The notes: generated from the letters alone by a model not told the origin. Positions 46,550 to 56,605 are shown, counted from the first letter of the stretch. The stretch is DNA of 64,000 nucleotides from CALFUK01 sp964450495 (GCA_964450495.1 CAYVFU010000013.1:4003-68002); one strand, 5' to 3'. A program made the numbers and translations.

Positions 46550-47362
46550 GTGATAAAAAAACTAACATTCTTATTCTGTCTTTTCGCTTTGTCACAAGGG
46601 TTTGCTCAGCTCCCCTCTTCTATTTTCCTTCCGACTCATTCATTGAGTAAGGGTGCTGTCATATCGACTAGTCAAGGACCTGGATCGGTATTTTTGAATC
46701 ATGCTGGGCTAACAGAAATTAACTCGCTAAGTGTTTCACTATCCTCGGAACAGCGATTTGGTCTTTCTGAATTAAACAGTATAAATTTTAGTGCTGCAAA
46801 ACGAATTGATGAGCGAAGTGTCATTGCATTCGGCATTGGATCTTATGGGCTCGATGATTTAAAACAACAATTGTTGATGATCTCTTATGCTCGAAGTCTC
46901 AGTCCAAATTTTGATCTGTCTGTAGCGTTTGATCTTGGTCGTATCGATGCCAAAGAATTTGGAAATACAAATCAATTTTCTGTAGAAATTGGTGCTCAAT
47001 ACAACATTAGCAAAAGCATTAATCTTGGCCTTATTGTAAAAAATCCTGTCTCTTCAACTATCAATAATTCAATAAATACTGGGGCATTGATAGCATTGGG
47101 TGCTGAGTTTAATCTCGATAAAAAGGTGTCTCTGTATACTGATGTTCTACGCACTGATTGGGACCAATGGGATTTGAGAAGTGGACTATCTTATGATTTA
47201 CACGAAAGACTTCAATTTAATCTGGGATTCTCAACTGGAAGAAATACAGTAAATTTTGGGTTTAGAATTAACTTGAAAGATAGTTTTATGTTGGATGTTG
47301 CTGTGTCAAGGCATCGGACTTTAGGGCTTACTCCTTCTGTAGGGCTGGTTTATGAAAAATAA
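46550..47362 (+). CDS. outer-membrane beta-barrel protein (PorV/FadL-like appearance)
   Basis: A 270-residue exported protein. The frame is open from an ATG at 46472, but that start overlaps the divergent nuclease gene and leaves the signal peptide internal. The GTG at 46550 (VIKKLTFLFCLFALSQGFAQ) gives a clean signal peptide and is preferred. After an N-terminal segment with NHAGLTEIN, the protein alternates hydrophobic and polar residues in 10 or so strands, ending LTPSVGLVYEK. This resembles PorV/PorQ- or FadL-like barrels of Bacteroidota. The function is not recognisable. Confidence 0.7.
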   Translation: MIKKLTFLFCLFALSQGFAQLPSSIFLPTHSLSKGAVISTSQGPGSVFLNHAGLTEINSLSVSLSSEQRFGLSELNSINFSAAKRIDERSVIAFGIGSYGLDDLKQQLLMISYARSLSPNFDLSVAFDLGRIDAKEFGNTNQFSVEIGAQYNISKSINLGLIVKNPVSSTINNSINTGALIALGAEFNLDKKVSLYTDVLRTDWDQWDLRSGLSYDLHERLQFNLGFSTGRNTVNFGFRINLKDSFMLDVAVSRHRTLGLTPSVGLVYEK

Positions 47363-47473
47363 CCACCCAATAAAAATCTTTTTTTGAATGTTATTTAAAC
47401 CATGACCCATTGGAGGCGGAATGTAATCGGATAGTTTGCAAAGAGAATTAAAGTTATTCGAATTAATACCTTC

Positions 47474-48550
47474 TTATTTTTTGCCCTGTTTTACTTCCCA
47501 CGCATGGACCAACTTAACAACCTTACTGTAATTAATCAGTCCTCCTTTCACACCATGCGTTTTCAAATAATTATGGTAAAACACATCACGTATTGCTGGA
47601 AAGACATCTGGGTATCTCATGGCATACTCTCTTATCTCTGACAAATCTGTTTTTACAAACAAAGGTAAATTCCCGTAAAGGGCTCGATAAGCATCATCAT
47701 CTAATGCACCTCTCAGGTTTGACAATACATAGCGTAAATAGCCTATCCAACCTGAATATTGTATAAATGGATCATCATTATTCACGCAGCCTAACCAGCC
47801 AAGAAAATTACATGTGCCTTCATCTGTAAAGCCATAACCGTGTCCCATTTCATGAGACATAGTGAAAGGCCAAGTCATTGGATGCAAACCTGGATCTATA
47901 TGACCTTCAAAGACAAATGGCCAATATACGCCTGCTGTACTAATTCTGAGCAAAGCACCTTGAGGCTGAAGTCGTCTAATACGCACCCGACCATTAGTGT
48001 GATAAGACAACTGGTCTAACTGGTTTGTCAAACTCTTACGACAACTGGTTTCAAATCGAGAAGGGTCATTCAAAATCGATTGCACTTCTGTCTGTTTATC
48101 AAATGTTGAATGTAATTCTACCAATGCAGCAACGCTAGACTCGTATTGTTGCATCAAGTCTGTGGTATCCATTTTAGAATAATCTAAACCAATTGTGGAT
48201 TCAATAGATTGTCTATTGTAATTAAATCCCCAAAACCAATAGAAGCATAGGACGAGTACAGACAAGACATTTATTAGAAGTAGAAATGGACTTTTCAAGC
48301 GTCCAATCCCCCTTTTATTAGTATTCAGGAAGGATCTTATGATTTTATACAAAAAGAATAAAATGATTAATACAAAGACATACATCATGGGAATTGGTAG
48401 AAAGCCAAATGTATAGTCATATATCGACCTAAATACTTGATACAAACCTCCGTAGTAGTACTTTTCTACAATGGCAGATTCTCTACCTAAGACTCGACTG
48501 AGTACAATGGTAAATAAGGCTAAACCAAACAAATAAAAAGTTCTTTTCAT
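47474..48550 (-). CDS. DUF3810 family membrane metallopeptidase-like protein
   Basis: A 358-residue protein with three N-terminal transmembrane helices (about 5-19, 48-70, 88-108) and a large periplasmic domain. A zinc-peptidase motif HEMGH (233-237) lies in SHEMGHGYGFTDEGTCNFL, which is the core of DUF3810. A third ligand is probably the downstream Glu of TDEGTC. The family is thought to be protease-like, but substrates are unknown. It is a single gene between the outer-membrane protein gene and trxA. Confidence 0.87.
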   Translation of the reverse strand: MKRTFYLFGLALFTIVLSRVLGRESAIVEKYYYGGLYQVFRSIYDYTFGFLPIPMMYVFVLIILFFLYKIIRSFLNTNKRGIGRLKSPFLLLINVLSVLVLCFYWFWGFNYNRQSIESTIGLDYSKMDTTDLMQQYESSVAALVELHSTFDKQTEVQSILNDPSRFETSCRKSLTNQLDQLSYHTNGRVRIRRLQPQGALLRISTAGVYWPFVFEGHIDPGLHPMTWPFTMSHEMGHGYGFTDEGTCNFLGWLGCVNNDDPFIQYSGWIGYLRYVLSNLRGALDDDAYRALYGNLPLFVKTDLSEIREYAMRYPDVFPAIRDVFYHNYLKTHGVKGGLINYSKVVKLVHAWEVKQGKK

Positions 48551-48686
48551 ATAATTCTGTTAATAATACCAACAATCTAAGCCTTTCGGCGTTAGAAAAG
48601 TGAATTAAATCTTAACTCTAAATATTGTTTGAAACTAAATTAGAGTTATTGTGTTAATTAATTATAACGATTAAAACGCATACAAA

Positions 48687-49010
48687 ATGGCATTTGAATT
48701 TACAGACACAAATTTTAAAGAAACCGCTCTCGATAACGGCAACGTAGCAGTTGTTGACTTTTGGGCAGAATGGTGTGGTCCTTGTCGCTTAATTGGGCCA
48801 ATCATTGAAGATCTTGCGAAAGATTATGATGGTAAAGCGCTTATTGGAAAAGTCAATGTTGACGAAAATCCAGAAACTTCTATGAAGTATAGCGTAAGAA
48901 GCATACCAACTATTCTCTTCATTAAAGACGGAGAAGTTGTTGACAAACATGTGGGTACAGCTACAAAAGCAGCACTACAAGGTAAACTTGACGCTATTCT
49001 ACAGAATTAG
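48687..49010 (+). CDS. trxA: thioredoxin
   Basis: A 107-residue cytoplasmic thioredoxin with WAEWCGPCR (Cys30, Cys33) and the cis-Pro loop SIPTILF. It is a general disulfide reductase. It stands alone and is closed by a strong terminator at 49035-49072. Confidence 0.95.
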   Translation: MAFEFTDTNFKETALDNGNVAVVDFWAEWCGPCRLIGPIIEDLAKDYDGKALIGKVNVDENPETSMKYSVRSIPTILFIKDGEVVDKHVGTATKAALQGKLDAILQN

Positions 49011-49034
49011 AATATAAAAAACTTAAAATAAACT

Positions 49035-49072
49035 AAGCCTTTGTTCAATATTTGGACAAGGGCTTTTGTTTT
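49035..49072 (+). terminator. Rho-independent terminator of trxA
   Basis: AAGCCTTTGTTC pairs with GGACAAGGGCTT over 12 positions (two G-U pairs) around a 7-base AT loop and is followed by a T-rich tail. It begins 25 bases after the trxA stop. Confidence 0.85.
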
Positions 49073-49148
49073 ATATGGGTATTTGCGACTATTGTAATAT
49101 TAAGAGAATAGATTACATTCTCATCAAACTGAATCTTATTTTTGATCA

Positions 49149-50075
49149 ATGAGTTTTTTCGAACAGTATAACCTAAAGAAATTTGACAATCTTGAGCTAT
49201 TGGCTAAGCAGGTCGTTGAAGGATTCATTATAGGTCTGCATAAAAGTCCATTTCACGGGTTTTCTGTAGAATTTGCAGAACATAGATTGTATAATCCTGG
49301 TGAATCCACTAAAAATATAGATTGGAAGGTATATGCTCGGACAAATAAGATGTTCGTGAAAAAGTATGAAGAAGAAACCAATCTGCGATGTCAAATCATT
49401 ATTGACAGTTCGTCTTCCATGTATTTCCCCGAAAAACCATCAGACAAGACCGAACAATTAAATAAACTTCAGTTTTCATCTATTGCCGCTGCAAGTTTGA
49501 TGAATCTATTGAAAAAGCAACGCGATGCTTTTGGTCTAAGTATTTTTGATTCCAGTCTCAATCTGCAAGCACCATGTAAGTCTAGCACTTCTCATTATAA
49601 GCTAATGCTGACCTATTTGGATAAACTAATCCAAGAGCCTGAAATGAAGAAAACAACATCTGCAGCTGATGCCCTTCATCAAATTGCTGATGCGATTCAC
49701 AAAAGATCATTGGTTGTCATATTTAGCGACATGTTTGATAAAGGCGATAACCAAGACAGTCTTTTCGCTGCGCTTCAACACTTAAAGCACAACAAACATG
49801 AAGTCATTTTATTTGATGTGGTTGATAAAAAATTAGAAGTAGAATTTGAATTTGAAAATAGACCGTATTTGTTTGTAGATATGGAAAGTGGCGAAGAAAT
49901 CAGACTTCAGTCTAATGAAGTTAAAGAACTCTATCAGAATAAAATTTCTGGAATGAAAGAAGATCTAAAACAGAAATGTTTGCAATATAAAGTTGACTAT
50001 GTTGAAGCTGACATCAATGCAGGGTATGCACAGATATTGCAAAACTATCTGGTCAAAAGAAGCAAAATGATTTGA
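49149..50075 (+). CDS. DUF58 domain-containing protein
   Basis: A 308-residue protein with the DUF58 pattern: SPFHGFSVEFAEHRLYNPGE, DWKVYARTNKMFVKKYEEE, then a von Willebrand A-like segment IIIDSSSSMYF with a MIDAS-type DxSxS motif. DUF58 proteins usually accompany MoxR AAA+ ATPases and act in envelope or metal-enzyme maturation. No MoxR gene is adjacent here; the next gene, 19 bases away, is PPK2. It is cytoplasmic, lacking the membrane helices of longer DUF58 proteins. Confidence 0.88.
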   Translation: MSFFEQYNLKKFDNLELLAKQVVEGFIIGLHKSPFHGFSVEFAEHRLYNPGESTKNIDWKVYARTNKMFVKKYEEETNLRCQIIIDSSSSMYFPEKPSDKTEQLNKLQFSSIAAASLMNLLKKQRDAFGLSIFDSSLNLQAPCKSSTSHYKLMLTYLDKLIQEPEMKKTTSAADALHQIADAIHKRSLVVIFSDMFDKGDNQDSLFAALQHLKHNKHEVILFDVVDKKLEVEFEFENRPYLFVDMESGEEIRLQSNEVKELYQNKISGMKEDLKQKCLQYKVDYVEADINAGYAQILQNYLVKRSKMI

Positions 50076-50094
50076 TAAAACGAAGATATTCAAG

Positions 50095-50847
50095 ATGATA
50101 AAACTAAGCGACTATTCGACTTTACCTCCTGAAGATTTAGATAAAGGAGATGCTAAAAAACTGACAAATCAATACGCAAAAGAAATCGGTGAATTACATA
50201 CCAAGATGGCTGCTGATGGTAAGCACAGTTTATTAATCATCCTTCAGGGTATGGATGCTAGTGGTAAGGATGGTGCTGTAAAAGATGTCTTTAAAGATTG
50301 CTTACCTACAGTCATGACTGCGCATTCTTTCAAAAAGCCAACAGATGAAGAATTCGCCCACGACTTTTTGTGGCGATGTCATAAGTTAGCGCCAAGAAAA
50401 GGCCGAACACAAATATTCATCAGATCACATTACGAAGATGTATTGATCCAACGTGTCCACAACTGGATAGATGAAGACCGAGTTGCAATGAGGATGGAGG
50501 CCATCAATGCATGGGAGAAGTTACTTGTTGCCGACAACAACACGACGATATTAAAATTCTATCTACACCTGAGTTACGATCAGCAAAAAATAGAATTGCA
50601 GCAGCGTATAGATGAGCTAGATAAACACTACAAACACAACGATGGAGATTGGGAAGAACGAAAACATTGGGACAAGTATATGGAGTGCTTTGAGGACGTA
50701 TTTGACAAATGCGGAGATATTCCTTGGCATATCATACCTGTTGACAAACGATGGTACAGGAGCTATTTAATCGCAAAAATAGTCAAAGAAACAATGGAAT
50801 CTTGGGAGTTAGATTATCCACCATTAGTAAGAGATGAACAAAGTTAG
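50095..50847 (+). CDS. polyphosphate kinase 2 family protein
   Basis: A 250-residue P-loop kinase of the PPK2 family. Walker A is GMDASGKDGAVKDVF (Gly52 to Lys58 and on), followed by HDFLWRCHKLAPRKGRTQIF, the lid-region arginines, RSHYEDVLIQRVH, and the C-terminal WHIIPVDKRWYRSYL. It transfers phosphate between polyphosphate and nucleotides, probably phosphorylating AMP/ADP or GDP. Its 3' end overlaps the S4-domain gene by 14 bases, so they are co-transcribed. Confidence 0.92.
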   Translation: MIKLSDYSTLPPEDLDKGDAKKLTNQYAKEIGELHTKMAADGKHSLLIILQGMDASGKDGAVKDVFKDCLPTVMTAHSFKKPTDEEFAHDFLWRCHKLAPRKGRTQIFIRSHYEDVLIQRVHNWIDEDRVAMRMEAINAWEKLLVADNNTTILKFYLHLSYDQQKIELQQRIDELDKHYKHNDGDWEERKHWDKYMECFEDVFDKCGDIPWHIIPVDKRWYRSYLIAKIVKETMESWELDYPPLVRDEQS

Positions 50848-51244
50848 AGTTGACAAATGGTTGTGGTCTATTAGGATTTTTAAGTCGCGAACAATGTCTA
50901 CTAATGCCGCTAAAGCCGGTAAAATTAAACTTGGCGAAACAACGCTTAAACCTTCGAGCGGCATAGAAGTCGGACAGATCATCTCTGTAAGAAAGAATGG
51001 TTTCAATTTTCAATTTGAGGTACTTAAGTTAATTGAGAAAAGGGTATCTGCAACACTAGCAGCTGAGTGCTATGAAAATAGGACACCTGAAGAGGAAATG
51101 CACAAATACGAAACTTGGTATGTCGGCAAAGCTCAGCCAGAACGAAGAGAACGCGGTGCAGGTAGGCCTACGAAAAAGGAGCGTCGAGAAATTGAGGATT
51201 TTAAGGATGAGTATTTTGCGTTTGATGAGTTTGATGAGGATTGA
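50834..51244 (+). CDS. S4-domain RNA-binding protein (Hsp15/HslR-like)
   Basis: A 136-residue protein whose first 60 residues form an S4 domain (VRVDKWLWSIRIFKSRTM). The later part is a highly charged tail with Glu, Arg and Lys ending in acidic residues. This matches Hsp15/HslR, which binds 50S subunits carrying stalled nascent chains. The start overlaps the PPK2 gene by 14 bases. Family confidence is high; the C-terminal tail is lineage-specific. Confidence 0.9.
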   Translation: MNKVRVDKWLWSIRIFKSRTMSTNAAKAGKIKLGETTLKPSSGIEVGQIISVRKNGFNFQFEVLKLIEKRVSATLAAECYENRTPEEEMHKYETWYVGKAQPERRERGAGRPTKKERREIEDFKDEYFAFDEFDED

Positions 51245-51475
51245 GCGGTCTCGACTCAAGGATTAAGGGTAAATGTGCTTAAACGAAACCTACAAACATT
51301 TGAAGGAGCAAATACAATAACTAAGCAATACTGTCTGACTTTGAGTATTACCAACTCGTCATTAGCCTTTGGCGAACTCCACCTAGGAAGAGATTTTGCT
51401 AACTCATTCTTGCTAAGTCGGGAGGCCTTTAGCAACACACTTTACGTTTTGCTGAGGCGAGACACTAACTGCTAC
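51245..51475. other. intergenic region, no supported gene
   Basis: A 231-base stretch between two convergent genes. It contains short open frames on both strands (51256-51438 minus, 51275-51505 plus) without family features. It also contains a block ttgctgaggcgagac at 51452-51466 resembling the ttgctgaggcgggac near 5114. I see no terminator hairpin or RNA gene. Confidence 0.5.
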
Positions 51476-53737
51476 TCAATTTTCATTAACGGGACAATGT
51501 TCTAATAGATAATTCGTAATTGTCGAATACAAATGCTTGCGGGTATTGTCGCCTTCCCAAATACCATGAGAACGATTGGGGTAAATCATCAGATCAAATT
51601 GCTTATCTTCTTTAATCAATTCATTGATCAACATTTCTGCATTTTGGTAGTGCACATTGTCATCGGCTGTGCCATGTATCAATAATAGATTACCCTCTAA
51701 GTTTTTGGCATAGGTAATCGGAGATCCTTCTATAAAGTCTTCGGGATTCTCTTGAAGTAAACCCATATAACGCTCTTGATAAATGTTGTCATAAGTTGGC
51801 TGGTACGCTACAGCTGCAATTGCGACACCTGTCTTATAAATCTCTGGATATCTAAAGAGCAAGTTTAAGGTCATAGATCCTCCTCCACTCCATCCCCATA
51901 CCGATGTTCTCTCTGCGTCGACAAAATCCCACTTCAATACTTCTTTAGCAGCTAGAGCTTGATCTCTGGAATTGATGACACCGATCTTTCGATAAATACT
52001 TTTGCGCCATTCACTGCCATTTAATACAGGCGTTCCTCTGTTGTCCATATCAATAATGATGTATCCTTTCTGACTCATCATAATATCCCACAAGCTCGAA
52101 TAGGTATCATTTGCAACTTGTCCCCAGGGCTCTCCGTACACATGAAATAGAACAGGATATTTTTTTGTTGGGTCGAAATCAAATGGTTTTATCATTCGAC
52201 CATCGATGCGTATACCTTCTTCGGTTGTAACATGGAAAAACTCAACATCAGGCAAATCCAGTTTCTCTAGTTTTCTCTTTATTATACTGTTGCCAATGAA
52301 TGTGGTAATCGTTTTGTGCGATGGCAATTCGATGAGTCTTGCTGATCTTGGTTCGTTGACAGATTCATGTGTATGCACAGCGAATTTACCATTGGGAGCA
52401 ATATTATAGCGATTCATGCCACTATACTTTTCTGGGGTTAACCGCTTCATTTGATCTCTTCCATTGAGTCCAATATGGTACAAATGTCGACGAGCCCTAT
52501 GGTCAGGAGATGCTATAAAATACAAGTCGTTACCTGAGCTGTTTTGTACTGAAGCAACATCATAATCACCTGGAGTTATTAAGGTTTTGTCGCCGTTATC
52601 TAACTTTATTTTGTAGACATGCCGCCATCCATCATTCTCCGTCATTCTTAAGATTGACTTGCCTTCATCTGCACCAAACATATCTGTCCTACCCCAGCCT
52701 ACAGCTGTTGGGTCAGGATATTTTAGTGCTACCCAAGTGTCTTCTTTTTCTTCATACAATAAAGCAGTTGTATTAGATTTGATGTTGTACTTCCACATCT
52801 GTAAATGATTCTGATGCCTGTTCATTGTTTGAATTAACAGTACTTCATTATTAATCCATTGGATCGCAGGTATATAACTGTCCTTTTTGAAATCAGGAAT
52901 AGATACCCACGTAGTTTCACCGTCATTAAGTGAGACAACACCTATTTTACAAACAGAAGGATCCTCTCCTACTTTTGGATATTGTACAGGTAATAAAATA
53001 GGATAAATGCTGTCCGTATTATTGATCATATTAAACACACCAGTACTCGCAGCATCTAATTGCCAATAGGCAATATGAGATCCTTTTTCATTCCATCGAA
53101 AGCCGTCGCGAGCACCAAATTCTTCTTCATACACCCAATCGAATGTACCATTTATCAAATCTCGGCTACCATCTGTGGTCAACTGAGTGATGTCTCCAGT
53201 AGAGAAATCTTCTAAATATAAATTAAAATTATGGACGTATGCTACCGTAGAATTGTCTGTAGAAAATTTAGCAAACATCAAACTAGAAGGTGTGAAATCT
53301 TTACCTAATTGTTTTAATGTATTATTTTCAAGATTGTAGACCCAGTAATCTCCTTTAGTGTTGCTCCTCCATACTCTACTCGTATTGGTAAATAACAAGA
53401 CTTTGGATTCGTCCGATGAGAGACTGAAATCTTCTACAGAGATGACTTCATTGGTTTTTGAATTTTTTAATTGAGTAGCATTGATGTAAATATCTTTTTC
53501 TTGCGTTGCAGAATTATAACGTACCAATTCATTTCCTCTAATCCCTTTCTCGATGATGACATAACTATTGCCACCATCAATCCATTTTATTGGTTTCATT
53601 GATTGTTGGCTAAATTCCCCATTATCATAAATGCGGTCGATAGTAAGTGTTGATGATCCTGCTGTTTGTTGAGACCAAATAACATTTGTCTGAAAAATAA
53701 ATATTCCAATACATAAATTGAGTAAGAGATGTTTCAT
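51476..53737 (-). CDS. dipeptidyl peptidase IV-like S9B peptidase
   Basis: A 753-residue exported peptidase (ATG at 53737; the GTG two codons upstream is unlikely) with a Sec signal peptide ending VIWSQ. The propeller domain contains the double-Glu motif VYEEEFGARDGFRWN that binds substrate N-termini in DPP IV. The hydrolase domain has Ser619 (GWSGGGSM), Asp694/695 (HGTADDNVH) and His726 (NRSHGIW), numbered from the GTG. It releases Xaa-Pro dipeptides in the periplasm. It is the downstream gene of the LptD-like gene (18 bases apart). Confidence 0.94.
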   Translation of the reverse strand: MKHLLLNLCIGIFIFQTNVIWSQQTAGSSTLTIDRIYDNGEFSQQSMKPIKWIDGGNSYVIIEKGIRGNELVRYNSATQEKDIYINATQLKNSKTNEVISVEDFSLSSDESKVLLFTNTSRVWRSNTKGDYWVYNLENNTLKQLGKDFTPSSLMFAKFSTDNSTVAYVHNFNLYLEDFSTGDITQLTTDGSRDLINGTFDWVYEEEFGARDGFRWNEKGSHIAYWQLDAASTGVFNMINNTDSIYPILLPVQYPKVGEDPSVCKIGVVSLNDGETTWVSIPDFKKDSYIPAIQWINNEVLLIQTMNRHQNHLQMWKYNIKSNTTALLYEEKEDTWVALKYPDPTAVGWGRTDMFGADEGKSILRMTENDGWRHVYKIKLDNGDKTLITPGDYDVASVQNSSGNDLYFIASPDHRARRHLYHIGLNGRDQMKRLTPEKYSGMNRYNIAPNGKFAVHTHESVNEPRSARLIELPSHKTITTFIGNSIIKRKLEKLDLPDVEFFHVTTEEGIRIDGRMIKPFDFDPTKKYPVLFHVYGEPWGQVANDTYSSLWDIMMSQKGYIIIDMDNRGTPVLNGSEWRKSIYRKIGVINSRDQALAAKEVLKWDFVDAERTSVWGWSGGGSMTLNLLFRYPEIYKTGVAIAAVAYQPTYDNIYQERYMGLLQENPEDFIEGSPITYAKNLEGNLLLIHGTADDNVHYQNAEMLINELIKEDKQFDLMIYPNRSHGIWEGDNTRKHLYSTITNYLLEHCPVNEN

Positions 53738-53761
53738 AATCACAAGCTATTTATTTCGTCT

Positions 53762-56605
53762 TTAAAATATCGAATCGAATTGATTTCTTCCATAATTATA
53801 TTTCAAAAATCCTAATTGTGAAGAGTTTACAGCAATTAGAAAATTAAAAGTACCTCTTGATGGTTGCCAATTAAATGTCATAGTCCAACAATGAAGATTT
53901 CTTTGAAAGCCAAGTGACGGATATACAAAATTCTTATTTACAAAATCGTAAGAGAAATTTCCAAGATTTAAATTCCAATTGTCTGACAATACAATCCTAC
54001 CAGAAAATCGAAGACTGTTTGTTGCGATGGTCGATAATTTTTCGCCATCTTCTGCATCTATCCTATACGTAATCGCATGTGACACACTGAAATTATCAAA
54101 TACCTCTAGTAAGGACAATCTTTTGTTTTCATTTTCTTCAACACCATCTCTTTCTTCTAAACTACCTCGTTCATTTTCTTCAAAAAATTGATCTCTTGCA
54201 GCGGACCCAAAGGGTTGATTTCGCAATTCATTCTCTCTTTGGTCGCGCAACAAATCTTCATCAACAAATTCACCTTCATTCTCTTCTTCTTCCTCTTCTT
54301 TATCTTTTTGGAAAAATTCCCGAATATCTTTAAATGTAAATCTTGTCGTTAATGTAGCTTGAAAATTTTCTAGTCTGACAGGTAATATTTTTTTAAGTCC
54401 TTCTTTTTGTGACCAAACTGTTGTGTTAACTCTTCTGTTATTTTCTTCAATATATGGGTCCATTCTTGCGCTAAATGCCAAGTTGGATATACGCTTAAAT
54501 AATGAGGCATTACCGCTAATAGCCACCGTGCTCCATTTAAGTGAATCCGCGACTAAATTATGGCTACCATTTATACCTATAGTATTGAATATTTTAAAGG
54601 TTTTGACTTCTTCATCCTCTGTACCTTTATTTGTCAACCATTTCCCTTCAAAGTTATTTGTGATTGAATACGTCACAGCCATTTGCCTATCTCGTATCTG
54701 AGGCCGACTGAATATGCCTCCGTCGAATTCGGTGTATTCTTGAAAGCTTGTTTCATCGTCTTCATCATCTCGCACAAGTTTGACAAAGTCTCGGGTACTC
54801 GGGCGAAAGGACAATCCAATGCTCGGTTTTATTGTATGTCGTAGCCCGCGTAATCTTCCTTTAGAGAACAAAAGTGTTCCGAATAAATTCGTTGATAGAT
54901 TCGCATTTGCACTAAAATCTCTATAAGCCGCAAAGCCTGTATTAAAAACATCATCAATTAGGACTCTAGTTGTCGTTGTGTCGTTGGTAAATGGATTAAC
55001 ACTTATCTCATCCCTAGGATTAAATTCTCTTTCTAATGTTTTTAGCACCCAAAATTCTTCATAATTGACTGAAGGACTAAATTGGAAATGATTTAAGAGA
55101 TTAAAAGTGGCACCAACATCTGCTTCATGAGACATACCTGTTTGCAGATTATCTAAAGTTTGTTGCGAGAATAAAATTGTATCAACAGTACTCACATAAT
55201 TCCTAAATTGAGAATTATAACTCACATTTAATTTTTCATACCACTTTTCTTTTCCAGCACCTGACTTTCGTTTAAATGGATTTATCCGTTGCATTCGAAA
55301 CTGGACATTCGGTAAAGTAAAATCAATTTTTCTTGTTCGTGTATTTTGAGTGTGACCTAAAGTTATATTCAAACTTAAAGCATCAAAATCTGGCATTGAA
55401 TGACTTATTCTAAAATTCGAATTGATTATATTTTCTAATTGAGACTGAGCATCATTAAAATTAGCTCTATCAAAATCATTAGTTGTAAATCTAAAATTTC
55501 CACCTACAGTGATATAAGGATGGGCTTTAGAATCTTGATTATGTGTTAAAGCAAAACTGAACGATTTATTTGAGTTTCTATCAACTTCTCCTTGCACCTC
55601 GGTGAATTGTGCTGAATAACCAATCTGTACATTTCCACTGTATTTATACCGCTTTTTATAGTTGGAGCCTACACGCAAACCGTATGATCCTCTAGAATAA
55701 ATATCTCCGACCACCCTTAGGTCTAAGTAGTCGCTTAAGGCCCAGTAATATCCAATCTCTCTAAACCCAAATCCTAAACTTTCAGATATTTCAAAACCTT
55801 GTGTGCCACCAAATATTATCCCAGAACGCTGGCCTTGTATCATTGGCATTAAAGCAAAGGGTATGAAAAGCGGTGTAGGAATACCTGCTATCTCCATTCT
55901 CGAAGGACCGACAACTGCTAATTTATCGGGAATCAATTTCAACTTACTGGCTCTTATGCCATAGTGAGGATTGGGATGATTGCAAGTCGTTATTAATGAA
56001 TTTTTATTATAAATAATATCATCGACTAATAGACTATCTTTTGCTTTACTTACAAATTTTGTCACTGCACCGTGGATGGTAAATTCTCCTTGTTTTGTAA
56101 TGGCTTCGTAGACAATTCCTTTTTGGGTTTCAAAATTGAATCTCAGCTTTTCGTATTTAAATTCTGAACCGTTCGTAATAAAAACTGGTTTTTCTAATGA
56201 CTCACCATTTCGACCTTTTATGCTTTGCGCTAGTGCTTCTTTTTTTACGAAATCAAAAATGATATAGCCCGCCTTTATTTCATTCTCTTGATACTTGACA
56301 TAAGCACTGCCTTTCAAATGGATCTGATTTTTTGCAACATCCACCCATTGCGTATCAACAGAACCGTGCTCGATGTTGTCATCAAAACTATCGTCTGAAA
56401 TAGGGATGACCAAAGATGAATCAACATCGGTCCTTTGCAGACTATCCAACATATTTGGAAACGTATCCAACGAGCTTTCAGATGGTGACAAATTGAATTG
56501 CGGAACTGGTTGTTGTCCGAATGCAACTGTAATTTTACATATTACAAAAAATAGTACTATGTAATACTCTAATTTCAAGCTATTTATGTTATTTTTACTA
56601 CTCAA
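53762..56605 (-). CDS. LptD-like LPS assembly outer-membrane protein (OstA-like)
   Basis: A roughly 947-residue outer-membrane protein. An N-terminal OstA/LptA-like jellyroll region (about 80-240; KNQIHLKGSAYVKYQENEIK, KGIVYEAITKQGEFTIHG) is followed by a long beta-barrel region with many NxxFxF strands and a C-terminal LGFLKYNYGRNQFDSIF. It should deliver lipopolysaccharide to the outer leaflet. No ATG precedes the signal peptide: the start is TTG at 56605 or TTG at 56578 (LKLEYYIVLFFVICK). It is divergent from the amidase gene across about 40 bases. A highly charged low-complexity insert (about 770-840, Glu-rich) is unusual. Confidence 0.82.
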   Translation of the reverse strand: MSSKNNINSLKLEYYIVLFFVICKITVAFGQQPVPQFNLSPSESSLDTFPNMLDSLQRTDVDSSLVIPISDDSFDDNIEHGSVDTQWVDVAKNQIHLKGSAYVKYQENEIKAGYIIFDFVKKEALAQSIKGRNGESLEKPVFITNGSEFKYEKLRFNFETQKGIVYEAITKQGEFTIHGAVTKFVSKAKDSLLVDDIIYNKNSLITTCNHPNPHYGIRASKLKLIPDKLAVVGPSRMEIAGIPTPLFIPFALMPMIQGQRSGIIFGGTQGFEISESLGFGFREIGYYWALSDYLDLRVVGDIYSRGSYGLRVGSNYKKRYKYSGNVQIGYSAQFTEVQGEVDRNSNKSFSFALTHNQDSKAHPYITVGGNFRFTTNDFDRANFNDAQSQLENIINSNFRISHSMPDFDALSLNITLGHTQNTRTRKIDFTLPNVQFRMQRINPFKRKSGAGKEKWYEKLNVSYNSQFRNYVSTVDTILFSQQTLDNLQTGMSHEADVGATFNLLNHFQFSPSVNYEEFWVLKTLEREFNPRDEISVNPFTNDTTTTRVLIDDVFNTGFAAYRDFSANANLSTNLFGTLLFSKGRLRGLRHTIKPSIGLSFRPSTRDFVKLVRDDEDDETSFQEYTEFDGGIFSRPQIRDRQMAVTYSITNNFEGKWLTNKGTEDEEVKTFKIFNTIGINGSHNLVADSLKWSTVAISGNASLFKRISNLAFSARMDPYIEENNRRVNTTVWSQKEGLKKILPVRLENFQATLTTRFTFKDIREFFQKDKEEEEEENEGEFVDEDLLRDQRENELRNQPFGSAARDQFFEENERGSLEERDGVEENENKRLSLLEVFDNFSVSHAITYRIDAEDGEKLSTIATNSLRFSGRIVLSDNWNLNLGNFSYDFVNKNFVYPSLGFQRNLHCWTMTFNWQPSRGTFNFLIAVNSSQLGFLKYNYGRNQFDSIF

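Noticed and set aside
49137..49144. TATTTTTG before the DUF58 gene
   Set aside because: It matches the -7 consensus but lies 4 bases from the ATG with no -33 element, so it is weak as a promoter.
51256..51505. Short open frames on both strands after the S4-domain gene
   Set aside because: They overlap each other and the end of the DPP IV gene, with no start context or recognisable protein pattern; more likely diverged intergenic sequence.
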